A stretch of DNA of 29,271 bases from JAAURS01 sp031362245 (GCA_031362245.1 JANLSD010000250.1:1-29271); one strand, 5' to 3'. Numbered from the stretch's first letter, positions 7,929 through 16,685 are shown. Program-made: numbers and translations. Notes: generated by a model not told the origin, from the letters alone.

Positions 7929-10238
7929 TCAACGCTTAGGCGCAACGACTTCAAATCTGTATGCATTTTGACTCAAAAAAGCCCCTTGAGCATCCACAAC
8001 CTTGAGCTGAAGCTCATAGTTCCCCAAGGGAACAGGCAGCAGCGTGATGGGCCGGACGGGAGCGCCAGAATCTGGATTAAGTGAAATCGGAATCTCCCCA
8101 CCTTTGACAACCCGATGGTCTTTAAGAAAGGTATAGCTTAGCGTCGATTTTGGATATGACTGCCACAGATCGTTGACGACCCAAAGATCGAAGGAAATGG
8201 GCTTGTTTAGCATCACCGTTTTTTGAGGGTTTACCACCATCGGCAAAATTGGCTGAAAGGCTTGCTGTAATGCGGTATAACCTGGCTTGGGGTTGCGCCA
8301 ATAATCAACCATGCCCCAGTTAATCGACGGCCAACACTCTGAAAACATAAACTGAAAGATTGCTGAAACAGGCTGGTAGCGTTGTCTACGATAGGCTTCG
8401 GCGGCAAACTGGTTTACGTCTGCTTGGTAACGCTGAGTATTATCAACGAATTCTGCGGGGTTATTGCCCATCGAAACCTTAGCAAGCTCAAAGGTTTCGT
8501 GGCGCTGAAAGTTGTGGAATTCCCATTTTTTCCACTTTGCTTCTGTATCCGGCCAAAGATCAGATTCTGAAAACATTCGCCTGAGCGATCGCAAATCTGG
8601 CAGTGCCTGCGCCCCAAATTCGCTAATGATGCTTTCTTTGGTTGGCTGTGCATATTTTTCGTAGGTAAAAGAGTACCAGCCCCACCAGGGATGTTCGTCA
8701 ACGCCAGAGTAGGAATGCACGTAGCGGGTTGGGTCAAAGGTGCCCAAACTGCTATAAAGCTGGCGATCTAACTGTCGATTTTGCTGGGGATTGTAGCTTT
8801 TATACTTGTACTTCATCCAGGTGGCGTTCCAGGGTGGCTCGTTGTGGAGGCTCCAGGCCATGATGGAAGGATGGTTGTACAGCAGGTTCACCATATCCTT
8901 GGCTTGCTTGATGGCCTCTCTCGTAAACTTCGGATCTTCGGTATAGCCCCACTGCAACGGAAAATCTTGCCACACGAGTAAGCCAGCGCGATCGCTGAGA
9001 TCATAGAAGGCTTGTCCGCTCACATGGGCATGTACCCGCACGGCGTTGATATTGGCCTTCTTCATCAGATCTAGATCGGCCTGATATTTCTCTGGCGTCA
9101 TTTCGCTCAGCCATTGGGAGGCAATGTAGTTCGTACCTCTAATAAAAAGTCGTCTGCCGTTGAGTTTCCAGACTTTTTCGGTTGGGTCAAAGGCAATGGT
9201 GCGAAAGCCAAAGGTGGTTTTGGTTTGGTCTAGGAGGCGATCGCCCTGCCGAGCCTTAATCGTCAGCCTATATAAATTAGGCACCCCGTGATCCCAGGTT
9301 TCCCATCGCTTGGGATGGTCTGTAACTACAGGAAGGATGAGACGATTGAGTCCAGGCCGGAGTTGAACGGTGCGATGCTGGGGGGCATCCGGTACGCCTG
9401 AAAAGTTGTCAGGGCTGAGCTGCATTTCTAGGTCAACCGCAGTTGTTATTTGTCCGGCAAAGTTGATGGTTAGAGCAACTTCCGCTGTAGCTGGGGTCTT
9501 GTCCATTTCTAGATGCGGCGTAACCTTCACCTGCTCAATTGCCGCAGTCTCCGACACTTTTAGATAAACAGGTGCCCAAATGCCCCCCGTGTTATGGTCT
9601 TGGGCAGCAGCCGTCCAAGCGCCGCCTGGTCGCGCATCATGATGCCCCAAGACGCCTTTAATCAGACGCTTGTGGAGCGACCAGTCCGCCGTTTCAATTT
9701 CCTTAGGGCTATTAACCCGCACCAAAATCTCGTTCTGGCGGTCAGTGTAAAAAGATTTAGACACATCAAATCGAAAAGGCTGAAAATAGCCTTCATGAAA
9801 CCCCAAATAACGCCCATTGAGCCACACGTCTGCCGCGTAGTCTACGCCCTCAAAAACAAGCTGAAGCGTTTTGTTCTTTAAGTTTGGGTTGCCCTGAAAT
9901 TGATGGCGATACCAAACAACGCCAGACAAATCATGACCAGCGGTATACCAGTTGGAAGGTACGGCGATCGCCTGCCATTGCAATTTATCCGTCGGTAGTG
10001 TTTGTGTAGGGGAAGGAGCCAGCGGTAGCGACTTAGCTGAGGAATCGGCAGCAAACTGCCATGTCCCCGTCAGCGGAATCGTTTGATAAAAATTATCTTG
10101 GTTGCTAATGAGCGGGGCTAAGTCCGAGCGAGATGCAGCAAGAGACAAGTCCTGAATGCAAACTGTAATGCCCCCTCCCACGGGAAGACCTATTAGCAAC
10201 GAGAAAAGTATTTGCTTATAACGCCATAACTTAAACAT
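7929..10238 (-). CDS. Exported glycoside hydrolase family 2 enzyme
   Basis: A GH2 protein of 769 residues counted from the ATG at 10238. The N-terminus (MFKLWRYKQILFSLLIGLPV) is a signal peptide or anchor. A sugar-binding jelly-roll follows, with the GH2 hallmarks SNWYTAG, WYRHQF, VDYAADVWLNGRYLGFHEGY and a PFRFDVS block, then an immunoglobulin-like domain, then a TIM barrel (KLNGRRLFIRGTN, INAVRVHAHV). The predicted acid/base Glu is in SLHNEPPW (Glu467) and the nucleophile Glu in IISEFGAQA (Glu540). The family includes beta-galactosidase, beta-glucuronidase, beta-mannosidase and exo-beta-glucosaminidase; the specificity cannot be fixed by eye. The open frame extends to a TTG at 10313, but that would read through palindromic DNA, so I prefer 10238. 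It is the first gene of a likely three-gene minus-strand transcript. Confidence 0.85.
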   Translation of the reverse strand: MFKLWRYKQILFSLLIGLPVGGGITVCIQDLSLAASRSDLAPLISNQDNFYQTIPLTGTWQFAADSSAKSLPLAPSPTQTLPTDKLQWQAIAVPSNWYTAGHDLSGVVWYRHQFQGNPNLKNKTLQLVFEGVDYAADVWLNGRYLGFHEGYFQPFRFDVSKSFYTDRQNEILVRVNSPKEIETADWSLHKRLIKGVLGHHDARPGGAWTAAAQDHNTGGIWAPVYLKVSETAAIEQVKVTPHLEMDKTPATAEVALTINFAGQITTAVDLEMQLSPDNFSGVPDAPQHRTVQLRPGLNRLILPVVTDHPKRWETWDHGVPNLYRLTIKARQGDRLLDQTKTTFGFRTIAFDPTEKVWKLNGRRLFIRGTNYIASQWLSEMTPEKYQADLDLMKKANINAVRVHAHVSGQAFYDLSDRAGLLVWQDFPLQWGYTEDPKFTREAIKQAKDMVNLLYNHPSIMAWSLHNEPPWNATWMKYKYKSYNPQQNRQLDRQLYSSLGTFDPTRYVHSYSGVDEHPWWGWYSFTYEKYAQPTKESIISEFGAQALPDLRSLRRMFSESDLWPDTEAKWKKWEFHNFQRHETFELAKVSMGNNPAEFVDNTQRYQADVNQFAAEAYRRQRYQPVSAIFQFMFSECWPSINWGMVDYWRNPKPGYTALQQAFQPILPMVVNPQKTVMLNKPISFDLWVVNDLWQSYPKSTLSYTFLKDHRVVKGGEIPISLNPDSGAPVRPITLLPVPLGNYELQLKVVDAQGAFLSQNAYRFEVVAPKR

Positions 10239-10241
10239 CGT

Positions 10242-10320
10242 CGATTCAAATTTGAAGTTCAATCTGCTTGACCCACAATATGTCCGTCCATCGTCCATCG
10301 ATGGACGATTCAAATTTGAA
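10242..10320. promoter_or_regulatory. Twin-palindrome operator-like region before the GH2 gene
   Basis: The 15-mer CGATTCAAATTTGAA occurs twice in the same orientation, at 10242-10256 and 10306-10320. Its core TTCAAATTTGAA is a perfect 12-bp palindrome. Between the copies lies a second perfect palindrome, CGTCCATCGATGGACG (10292-10307), touching the distal copy. The repeats are 64 bp apart, close to six helical turns, an arrangement compatible with one repressor or activator binding two sites or looping DNA. The proximal copy begins a few bases before the proposed GH2 start codon. No bound protein is known. Confidence 0.55.
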
Positions 10321-10604
10321 GGGGTGGTGTCTGGTGATACAGGACTAAATTTATCATTCCCAAGATTCTCAATCTTTTATCGTAGAACAGTCAATTTAGT
10401 TAAAAAAGGGTGCTCATCATATTATTGAAAGCTTAATAGGGCGATTTTAAGTTCAAAAGGAGTTAAGGAATAAAATATATTGCTTTGGGCTAGTACAGAC
10501 TACATCGGGAAGTCCTAAAGAAAAAAAACTCAGATTTTGGGCACTCTAGGAAGTGTATAGCTGTAATCGCTGACTGTGTAACCATATTCCTTGCCTCGTC
10601 GGCC
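10321..10604. other. Rest of the divergent intergenic region
   Basis: AT-rich spacer between the GH2 gene and the hybrid kinase gene. Apart from the palindromes described separately, I see an AAAAGGAG-like sequence near 10456 that is not followed by a usable ATG, and no tRNA, CRISPR or clear terminator. Promoters for both divergent genes presumably lie here, but no sigma-70-type pair is convincing by eye. Confidence 0.4.
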
Positions 10605-13600
10605 ATGCAACAAGACATGCCAAAACCCGATCAACTTGCGTCACCGTCCGCTCAAAGAACCGCATCCATCTCACTGCGGTTACTTTTAGTGTTACCGTTT
10701 GTCTTGCAGATTTTTGTTGCAGTTGGATTGGTTGGATGGTTGTCTTTACGAAACGGAAAACAAGCTGTTCATGAGCTGGCCGATCAACTAATTGACAAAT
10801 CTCAAAGTCTAGTTGATGAGCATTTAGATAGCTATTTAGCAGAACCCCATCGCATTAATCAGCTCAATGCCGAAGCCATTGGGCTGGGGGAGCTAAACCT
10901 CAATGACTTTAACCATTCAGGTCGTCACTTCTGGAAACAGACGCAGTCCTTCAACGTCAGCTACATTGGCGGTGCGCTACCTACAGGTGAATTTTCTGGG
11001 GCTGGACGTTGGGTTAAGGGACAAGGCACAACCATTGACGAACGGTCTAAGAGACTGGGCTACCGAAACTATACCTATGCAACTGATCGCCAAGGCCATC
11101 GCACCAAAGCAGTTTTGATCTACGGGTACAACCCAAAAGAAGAGAATTGGTATCCAGCCGCACTGAAGGCAAAAAAGCCCGTGTGGTCTGCTGTGTATAA
11201 CTGGAGTGATACCCCTGAAATTCTTTCCATTGATGCAGGCTACCCTGTCTATGACGTTCAACATCGCCTGATCGCTATCCTGGATGTGTCGCTCCTGCTT
11301 TCAGAAATCAGTAAGTTTCTACAACAAGTCACTCTCAGCCCTAGAGGGAAAATATTTATTATTGAACGCAATGGTAATCTCATTGCCAGTTCTACTCAGG
11401 AACAACCCTTCACGCTGATTAAGGGCAAGGCAGAACGACTGAGTGTTTTTCAAAGTCAAGATCCTCTGATTCGTGCCACAAGCAAGGCTATCCAACAAAA
11501 AATCGGGGACTTTAACCGCATCAATACCAAAAAATTATTCGATTTCAAGTCAAATGATCGTCGTCAGTTTGTAGAAGTTTCTCCCTGGCAGGATAAGTTT
11601 GGGCTAGACTGGTTAGTCGTCGTCACCATTCCAGAAGCGGACTTTATGGCTCAGATTGATGCCAACACTCGCACGACGACAATACTGTGTTTTGCGGCGT
11701 TGGTGGGGTCAACAATATTTGGGTTACTGATGTCTAGATGGGTCACTCAACCGATTCGACAGTTGAGTCGGGCTAGTCAGGCGATCGCAGACGGTCATCT
11801 AGACCAACAGCTGCCTACGGGGTCAATTCGAGAATTAAACGATTTAGCGCAATCTTTTAATGGAATGGCCGACAAGTTACGTCAATCCTTCAATCAGCTT
11901 GAGGAACGAGTCCAAGATCGAACCGCTTCTCTGCAAGAAACCGAAGCGCGGTATCGCCGTATTTTTGAACAAGCCAGTGAAGGGATCTTTCAAACCTCCT
12001 CCGATGGACGTTACCTCAGGGCCAACCCAGCCCTTGCCAAAATCTATGGTTACGAATCGCCCCAAGCATTGATTGACCACTGTCAAAACATCACCGAATC
12101 GCTTTATTTTGATGCTGACCGTCGCCAACAATTCATCGAAACTATTGAACGCGAAGGGGTGGTATCAGAATTTATATCGCAGGTCAGAACCGCTAACGGG
12201 GAATTAATCTGGATTGTTGAGAATGCCCATCCAGTTTGTGACGATAAAGGCCAACTGTTATATTACGAGGGAACCGTTCAAGATATTACCCATCGCAAAG
12301 AAACTGAAGCCATCCTTAAGCGGCAGTTGTCTGCCATTGAAGCGGCCAGCGAAGGTATTGCAGTTTTGACCAACAATCGGTTTATTTATCTCAATCTTGC
12401 CCATATTACGTTGTTTGGCTACGACTCGTTAGAGGAATTGATCGGGCAATCTTGGACGGTGTTGTACTCCCCCGCAGAAGTTCAACGATTTGAAGAGGAG
12501 ATTGTCCCGATTCTTATGGAACAAGGCCATTGGCAGGGAGAAATGCTGGCTCAGCGCAAAGACGGCAGTTTCTTTGCGGAGGAACTTTCCCTAACGTTTT
12601 CTGAGAATGGGGATTTGATATGCGTGTGTCGAGATATTACTGAGCGCAGGCTGACTCAGGTACGTCTAGAAGCATCTAAGGAATCAGCAGAGAAGGCCAG
12701 TCGTGCCAAAAGTCAATTTCTCGCCAATATGAGCCATGAGCTAAGGACGCCTCTCAATGCCATTATTGGGTTCACACAACTAATGGCGAGAGATAGTTCG
12801 CTCAAAGGCGAGAATCAGGAATTTGTCGAAATTATCAACCAGAGTGGGGAGCATTTATTGGGGTTGATTAACGACATTTTAGAAATGTCGAAAATTGAGG
12901 TGGGGTTGGTTATCCTCACGGAAAATAGGTTTGACCTCTATTGGTTGCTGAAGTCCGTTGAGACATTATTTAAGCTTAGAACTGAGGCCAAAGGGCTTCA
13001 GCTCATCTTTGTGAAAGCAGATAATGTACCTCAGTATATTGAAGCCGATGAAATCAAGCTGCGTCAGATTTTAATAAACTTACTCAGTAATGCGGTCAAA
13101 TTTACCCAGTCGGGCAAGATTCAGGTGAGCGTAAAGGTCGGGCTAGGGGAGGAACTAGAATATGACGAGCCATTCCAGCTTTGGCTTGATGTCGAAGATA
13201 CAGGTGCAGGTATTGCAGAATCTGAAATCGATCGTTTATTCCAGCCTTTTATCCAAACGGCATCAGGGCGACAATCCCAGCAAGGGACGGGTTTAGGACT
13301 TGCCATTAGTCGTAAGTTTGCCCATTTGATGGGCGGTGATTTGACGGTTCGCAGTGAGGCAGGGGTTGGGACAACCTTTACGTTATCAATTCAGACGCGT
13401 TGTGCGGTTCCTGATGCGATCACCAGTAACCCATCTGCTCTTCGGGTGATTGGGTTAGTGCCAGGTCAACCCAGCTATCGGATTTTGGCGGTGGACGATA
13501 AGCCTAATAACCGCCGACTTTTGGTGACACTTTTATCTTCCTTGGGCTTCCAGGTGGGTGAGGCAGCCAATGGGTTAGAAGCCATTTCAGTTTGGGAGGA

Positions 13601-14117
13601 TTGGTTCCCCCATCTGATTTTGATGGATATGCGAATGCCTGAGATGGATGGCTATGAGGCAACTCGACGGATCAAAGCCCATCCTAAAGGCATGGCAACC
13701 CCCATTATTGCCTTAACGGCAAGTGCGCTTCATGAGGAGCGGCATGAAATGATTGATGCGGGTTGTGATGACTGTGTTTATAAGCCGTTCCGTGAAGAGG
13801 AGTTAATGGCGACGCTGGTTAAGTATTTGCATGTTGAATTTGTATATGAGCAGACTACTGTTGCGCCAGAGGCTCTATCTTCGGAGTTGGGACTGACGGC
13901 TGCGGCGATCGCCGCTGTGATGGATGAGGCTTGGATCCAATCACTCCAAACCGCTGCCAAAAGCTGTGATGACGACCAAATTTATCCGCTAATTGCTCAA
14001 ATTCCGCCCGAATATACCCATCTGACTGAAGGGTTAACGCAATTGACCGAAGAGTTTGCCTTTGACCAGATTGTAAAACTGACCCGATGCGAAGTAGGAC
14101 TAGTCGCAAACAGCTGA
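10605..14117 (+). CDS. Hybrid sensor histidine kinase / response regulator (Cache-HAMP-PAS-PAS-HK-REC)
   Basis: A 1170-residue membrane sensor. TM1 is at about 24-48 and a Cache-type periplasmic sensor domain at 50-350 (strands such as AILDVSLLLSE, GKIFIIERNGNLIAS). TM2 is at 353-372, HAMP at 373-425 (WVTQPIRQLSRASQAIADG), PAS with PAC at 445-563 and a second PAS at 570-685. The HisKA domain has MSHELRTPLNAIIGF with phospho-acceptor His711. HATPase motifs are NLLSNAVKFT (N box), DTGAGI (G1) and GTGLGLAISRKF (G2). A receiver domain with RILAVDDKPNN, Asp1008 in LILMDMRMPEMDG, and KPF follows, then an 85-residue helical tail of unknown type. All catalytic motifs look intact. It should sense a periplasmic small molecule and pass phosphate internally. 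There is no dedicated response-regulator output gene next to it. Confidence 0.92.
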   Translation: MQQDMPKPDQLASPSAQRTASISLRLLLVLPFVLQIFVAVGLVGWLSLRNGKQAVHELADQLIDKSQSLVDEHLDSYLAEPHRINQLNAEAIGLGELNLNDFNHSGRHFWKQTQSFNVSYIGGALPTGEFSGAGRWVKGQGTTIDERSKRLGYRNYTYATDRQGHRTKAVLIYGYNPKEENWYPAALKAKKPVWSAVYNWSDTPEILSIDAGYPVYDVQHRLIAILDVSLLLSEISKFLQQVTLSPRGKIFIIERNGNLIASSTQEQPFTLIKGKAERLSVFQSQDPLIRATSKAIQQKIGDFNRINTKKLFDFKSNDRRQFVEVSPWQDKFGLDWLVVVTIPEADFMAQIDANTRTTTILCFAALVGSTIFGLLMSRWVTQPIRQLSRASQAIADGHLDQQLPTGSIRELNDLAQSFNGMADKLRQSFNQLEERVQDRTASLQETEARYRRIFEQASEGIFQTSSDGRYLRANPALAKIYGYESPQALIDHCQNITESLYFDADRRQQFIETIEREGVVSEFISQVRTANGELIWIVENAHPVCDDKGQLLYYEGTVQDITHRKETEAILKRQLSAIEAASEGIAVLTNNRFIYLNLAHITLFGYDSLEELIGQSWTVLYSPAEVQRFEEEIVPILMEQGHWQGEMLAQRKDGSFFAEELSLTFSENGDLICVCRDITERRLTQVRLEASKESAEKASRAKSQFLANMSHELRTPLNAIIGFTQLMARDSSLKGENQEFVEIINQSGEHLLGLINDILEMSKIEVGLVILTENRFDLYWLLKSVETLFKLRTEAKGLQLIFVKADNVPQYIEADEIKLRQILINLLSNAVKFTQSGKIQVSVKVGLGEELEYDEPFQLWLDVEDTGAGIAESEIDRLFQPFIQTASGRQSQQGTGLGLAISRKFAHLMGGDLTVRSEAGVGTTFTLSIQTRCAVPDAITSNPSALRVIGLVPGQPSYRILAVDDKPNNRRLLVTLLSSLGFQVGEAANGLEAISVWEDWFPHLILMDMRMPEMDGYEATRRIKAHPKGMATPIIALTASALHEERHEMIDAGCDDCVYKPFREEELMATLVKYLHVEFVYEQTTVAPEALSSELGLTAAAIAAVMDEAWIQSLQTAAKSCDDDQIYPLIAQIPPEYTHLTEGLTQLTEEFAFDQIVKLTRCEVGLVANS

Positions 14118-14196
14118 TGTAGCCACAACAATTATTTGTTCAAGGCAGGCAGGGTATGCGAAGCTCTAGGTATAGTCCCTAGCCTACGATCAATGA

Positions 14197-15132
14197 ATGG
14201 ATGATTTTATTGCAACCTATGGCTCCCTCCTGATTTCAATGCTGTTGGGGGCAATGCTGGGGCTGTCTCTGTATTTGCCACTGATGGCGGGGCAGTTGTC
14301 TTTGGCTAGCCCTGGCTTTTATGCCCTAGGAGGCTATGTGGCTGCCATTTTATCAACCCAGGTTTTTAAGACGGAGGGAATATTATTTCCAATTCCGTTG
14401 TTGCTGCTAGAAATGGCGATCGCCGCGTTCCTCTGCGCCATCCTAGGCGTACTCGTAGGGGTTCCGGCATTGCGGCTGAAGGGGATTTACTTGGCGATCG
14501 CCACCATTGCCTTTGTCGAAATTCTGCGCATTTTATCCCTGAATTTGGATATCACAGGGGGTGCCGTTGGTATCTTTGGGATTCCGCAGCCCTTTAATAG
14601 CGCCATTGAGTACCTGTGGGTGGTGTTGCCTCTGCTGCTGCTGAGCATTGCCTTTGTCTATCGCCTTGAAAACATCCGCGTGGGACGTGCCTTTATTGCG
14701 CTGCGTGAAGATGAGTTGGCGGCGGATGCAATGGGCATTAACCCCACCTACTATAAGGTTTTGGCCTTTACTCTGGGCGCAATTTTAGCAGGCATTGCAG
14801 GCGCTGTGAGCGCTCATTTCCTAAACACTTGGAATGCTCGTCAGGGCACCTTTGATGCCAGTATTATTTATCTGACTTTTGTCCTGATTGGCGGCTCCCG
14901 TACCTATCTGGGGCCAGTTTTGGGTGGAATGGTTTTCACGGCACTGCCGGAAGTCTTGAGGGCGGTGGGCGATGTGCCAGGACTGCCCCAGTGGCTGAGC
15001 CAATTTCTCAAGGAGGGGCGGTTGATTATTTTTGGACTGCTGATTGTATTAGGAACGATTTTCTTTCCCCAGGGCTTGGTGACGCCCGGTTTATTGAACC
15101 GCTCCAATGTAAAAAGGGGGCAGCAAAAATAA
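14197..15132 (+). CDS. livM: LivM-type branched-chain/neutral amino acid ABC permease
   Basis: A 311-residue inner-membrane permease with about eight to nine hydrophobic segments. Family features include GQLSLASPGFYALGGYVAAI near the N-terminus, PALRLKGIYLAIATIAFVEI in the middle, GRAFIALREDELAADAMGI (the EAA-like loop contacting the ATPase) and TFVLIGGSRTYLGPVLGG near the C-terminus. LivM-type permeases pair with a LivH-type permease, two ATPases and a periplasmic binding protein; in cyanobacteria the related Nat neutral amino acid system has its genes scattered over the chromosome. Here only livG follows, with the TAA stop and the next ATG sharing one base. The substrate class (hydrophobic or neutral amino acids) is inferred from the family. 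Confidence 0.88.
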   Translation: MDDFIATYGSLLISMLLGAMLGLSLYLPLMAGQLSLASPGFYALGGYVAAILSTQVFKTEGILFPIPLLLLEMAIAAFLCAILGVLVGVPALRLKGIYLAIATIAFVEILRILSLNLDITGGAVGIFGIPQPFNSAIEYLWVVLPLLLLSIAFVYRLENIRVGRAFIALREDELAADAMGINPTYYKVLAFTLGAILAGIAGAVSAHFLNTWNARQGTFDASIIYLTFVLIGGSRTYLGPVLGGMVFTALPEVLRAVGDVPGLPQWLSQFLKEGRLIIFGLLIVLGTIFFPQGLVTPGLLNRSNVKRGQQK

Positions 15133-15890
15133 TGTTGGAAGTGCAGCAGCTCACGCGACGCTTTGGCGGATTAGTGGCGGTCAATCAAGTTTCGTTTAGC
15201 GTTAATGAGGGTGAGATTTTTGGTCTAATTGGGCCAAATGGAGCGGGTAAAACCACGCTCTTTAATTTGGTTACGGGTTTAATTGCGCCCTCTAGTGGGC
15301 AAATGATGTTTGATGGAACGTCTTTGGGGCAACGGCAACAACCCCATCAAATTGCAGCCAAGGGGATTGCCCGCACGTTTCAAAATATCCGGCTATTCAA
15401 GGATCTTTCAGCGCAAGAAAATGTTCTGATTGCCCAGCATATCCATACCCAAAGCGGAGTGGTCAAGGGTGTTTTGGGACTCGCCCCTGCCCCAAAAGAG
15501 GAGCAAGAGATCCGCATTAAGGCGGCTGAGTTGCTGGAACTGGTGGGTTTACAGAATCGTGCCCAAGAGAAGGCGCAAAATCTATCCTATGGCGATCAGC
15601 GTCGGTTAGAAATTGCCCGTGCGCTGGCCCTTCAGCCTAAGCTATTGCTGTTGGATGAGCCTGCTGCGGGGATGAACCCCAATGAGAAACAATCCCTCAG
15701 TGCGTTTATTCGCGATCTCAGGGATCGGTTTGACCTGACGATATTGCTGATTGAGCATCATGTGCCCCTAGTGATGGGCCTGTGCGATCGCATTGCAGTG
15801 CTCGATTTTGGGCAGCTCATTGCCCTCGGTGAACCCGCCCAAGTCAGAACAGATCCTGCGGTGATTGCGGCTTACTTAGGGAATGAGTGA
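15132..15890 (+). CDS. livG: LivG-type ABC transporter ATPase
   Basis: A 252-residue ATPase starting at the ATG overlapping the livM stop (TAATG). A longer open frame reaching back into livM is rejected because the domain begins at MLEVQQLTRRFGG. Motifs: Walker A GPNGAGKTT, the LivG-typical QNIRLFKDLSAQENVLI after the Q-loop, signature LSYGDQRRLEIARAL, Walker B LLLLDEPAAGMNP and switch His in LIEHHV. The AAGMNP sequence after Walker B is characteristic of LivG rather than LivF. It energises the LivM permease; translational coupling keeps the two subunits in step. A second ATPase (LivF), LivH and a binding protein must be encoded elsewhere if the system is functional. Confidence 0.92.
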   Translation: MLEVQQLTRRFGGLVAVNQVSFSVNEGEIFGLIGPNGAGKTTLFNLVTGLIAPSSGQMMFDGTSLGQRQQPHQIAAKGIARTFQNIRLFKDLSAQENVLIAQHIHTQSGVVKGVLGLAPAPKEEQEIRIKAAELLELVGLQNRAQEKAQNLSYGDQRRLEIARALALQPKLLLLDEPAAGMNPNEKQSLSAFIRDLRDRFDLTILLIEHHVPLVMGLCDRIAVLDFGQLIALGEPAQVRTDPAVIAAYLGNE

Positions 15891-15918
15891 ATCAATCACC
15901 TCTGCAAAGATATAAAAA

Positions 15919-15924
15919 TATAAT
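15919..15924 (+). promoter_or_regulatory. Possible -10 box for the DUF433 gene
   Basis: A perfect TATAAT in the 59-base AT-rich gap between livG and the DUF433 gene, 26 bases before the start codon. No matching -35 hexamer is evident at 17 bases, so this is a weak call. Confidence 0.3.
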
Positions 15925-15949
15925 TTGATTAACATTCATACTTTCAACT

Positions 15950-16222
15950 ATGAACCACCGAAATTACATCACAATTGAATCCGATAAACGTGGTGGCAAG
16001 CCTTGTGTCCGTGGTTTGCGAATAACGGTTTATGAAGTGCTTGAGTACCTGGCTTCCGAGATGACCGAAGCAGAAATTCTCGACGATTTTCCTGATTTAA
16101 CGAGAGAAGATTTAAAAGCCTGTATTGCTTATGCTGACGACCGTGAACGTCGGTTTACGACCGAACAAGTGCTAAAGTCTACCAAAATATTTCGGTCAGA
16201 AAAGCCTCAGGTTCAGAGTTGA
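15950..16222 (+). CDS. DUF433 antitoxin-like protein, apparently orphan
   Basis: A 90-residue protein with the DUF433 signature: YITIESDKRGGKPCVRGLRI, then VYEVLEYLASEMTEAEILDD and FPDLTREDLKACIAYADDRE, a small helix-turn-helix fold. DUF433 proteins are commonly the antitoxin half of a pair whose toxin is a DUF5615 PIN-like nuclease encoded directly downstream. Here the downstream DNA is occupied by a convergent DUF29 gene, and no PIN-like frame is present. The C-terminus carries about 18 extra residues after the usual end (TTEQVLKSTKIFRSEKPQVQ). No good Shine-Dalgarno precedes the ATG. The last 44 bases overlap the end of the DUF29 gene on the other strand. Family call strong; antitoxin role inferred from relatives. 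Confidence 0.85.
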   Translation: MNHRNYITIESDKRGGKPCVRGLRITVYEVLEYLASEMTEAEILDDFPDLTREDLKACIAYADDRERRFTTEQVLKSTKIFRSEKPQVQS

Positions 16223-16622
16223 ATTGCCATTCTTCTGGAAATTGAGTATTTGGATATTCTGCTCCGACATCTGACAACGCTCGTTGCCAAACCACCGCGA
16301 AACTCTCAATCCAGTAGTTTCGTAAACTGGGAGACTGTTCTAGCAAATCGCTCAACTGGTTACGCTGCTCGCGAATCGTCAGTTCCCACCCACGATTGTT
16401 CTCTGCGCAATTCACATAGAGCCGTTTCAGAAGATGAGCTAGCAAAACGTTCAAACGATTTTTTAACTCACGGCGATCGCGTCCTGCCAAGCCTTCAATC
16501 TCCTCAATCAGACTATCCAAGTCAATTGCATCAAACTGTCTGGCCCTAAGCTTGGCGATCGTATCCTCAAACCAAGCCGCTAGGTCTTGCTCGTACAGCG
16601 TTGGTTTAGACTGAACTTGCAT
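16179..16622 (-). CDS. DUF29 family protein
   Basis: A 147-residue protein from the ATG at 16622. This start is preferred over an upstream in-frame one at 16661 because AGGAG (16630-16634 on the plus-strand map) lies 7 bases before it. The sequence shows the DUF29 pattern: LYEQDLAAWFEDTIAKLRAR, then FDAIDLDSLIEEIEGLAGRD, LNVLLAHLLKRLY and a C-terminal part that is partly Trp-rich (FPEEWQF). DUF29 proteins are small helical proteins found in many copies in cyanobacterial genomes, with no assigned function; some have been suggested to accompany mobile or toxin-like loci. Its gene lies 63 bases after sigC on the same strand, and its end overlaps the convergent DUF433 gene by 44 bases. The family call is confident, the function unknown. 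Confidence 0.85.
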   Translation of the reverse strand: MQVQSKPTLYEQDLAAWFEDTIAKLRARQFDAIDLDSLIEEIEGLAGRDRRELKNRLNVLLAHLLKRLYVNCAENNRGWELTIREQRNQLSDLLEQSPSLRNYWIESFAVVWQRALSDVGAEYPNTQFPEEWQFNSEPEAFLTEIFW

Positions 16623-16685
16623 AGGCTGGCTCCTAAGTCTGTAACTCCATCCTAGCGACAAAAGCCCAAAGTACTCAAAGGATCA

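Noticed and set aside
10239..10313. 25-residue N-terminal extension of the GH2 protein from a TTG codon at 10313
   Set aside because: It would translate the palindromic regulatory-like DNA and put extra polar residues in front of a good signal peptide; the ATG at 10238 is more likely.
14991..15131. Longer livG reading frame starting inside livM
   Set aside because: The ATPase domain begins at the ATG at 15132; the upstream 47 codons only shadow the livM coding sequence.
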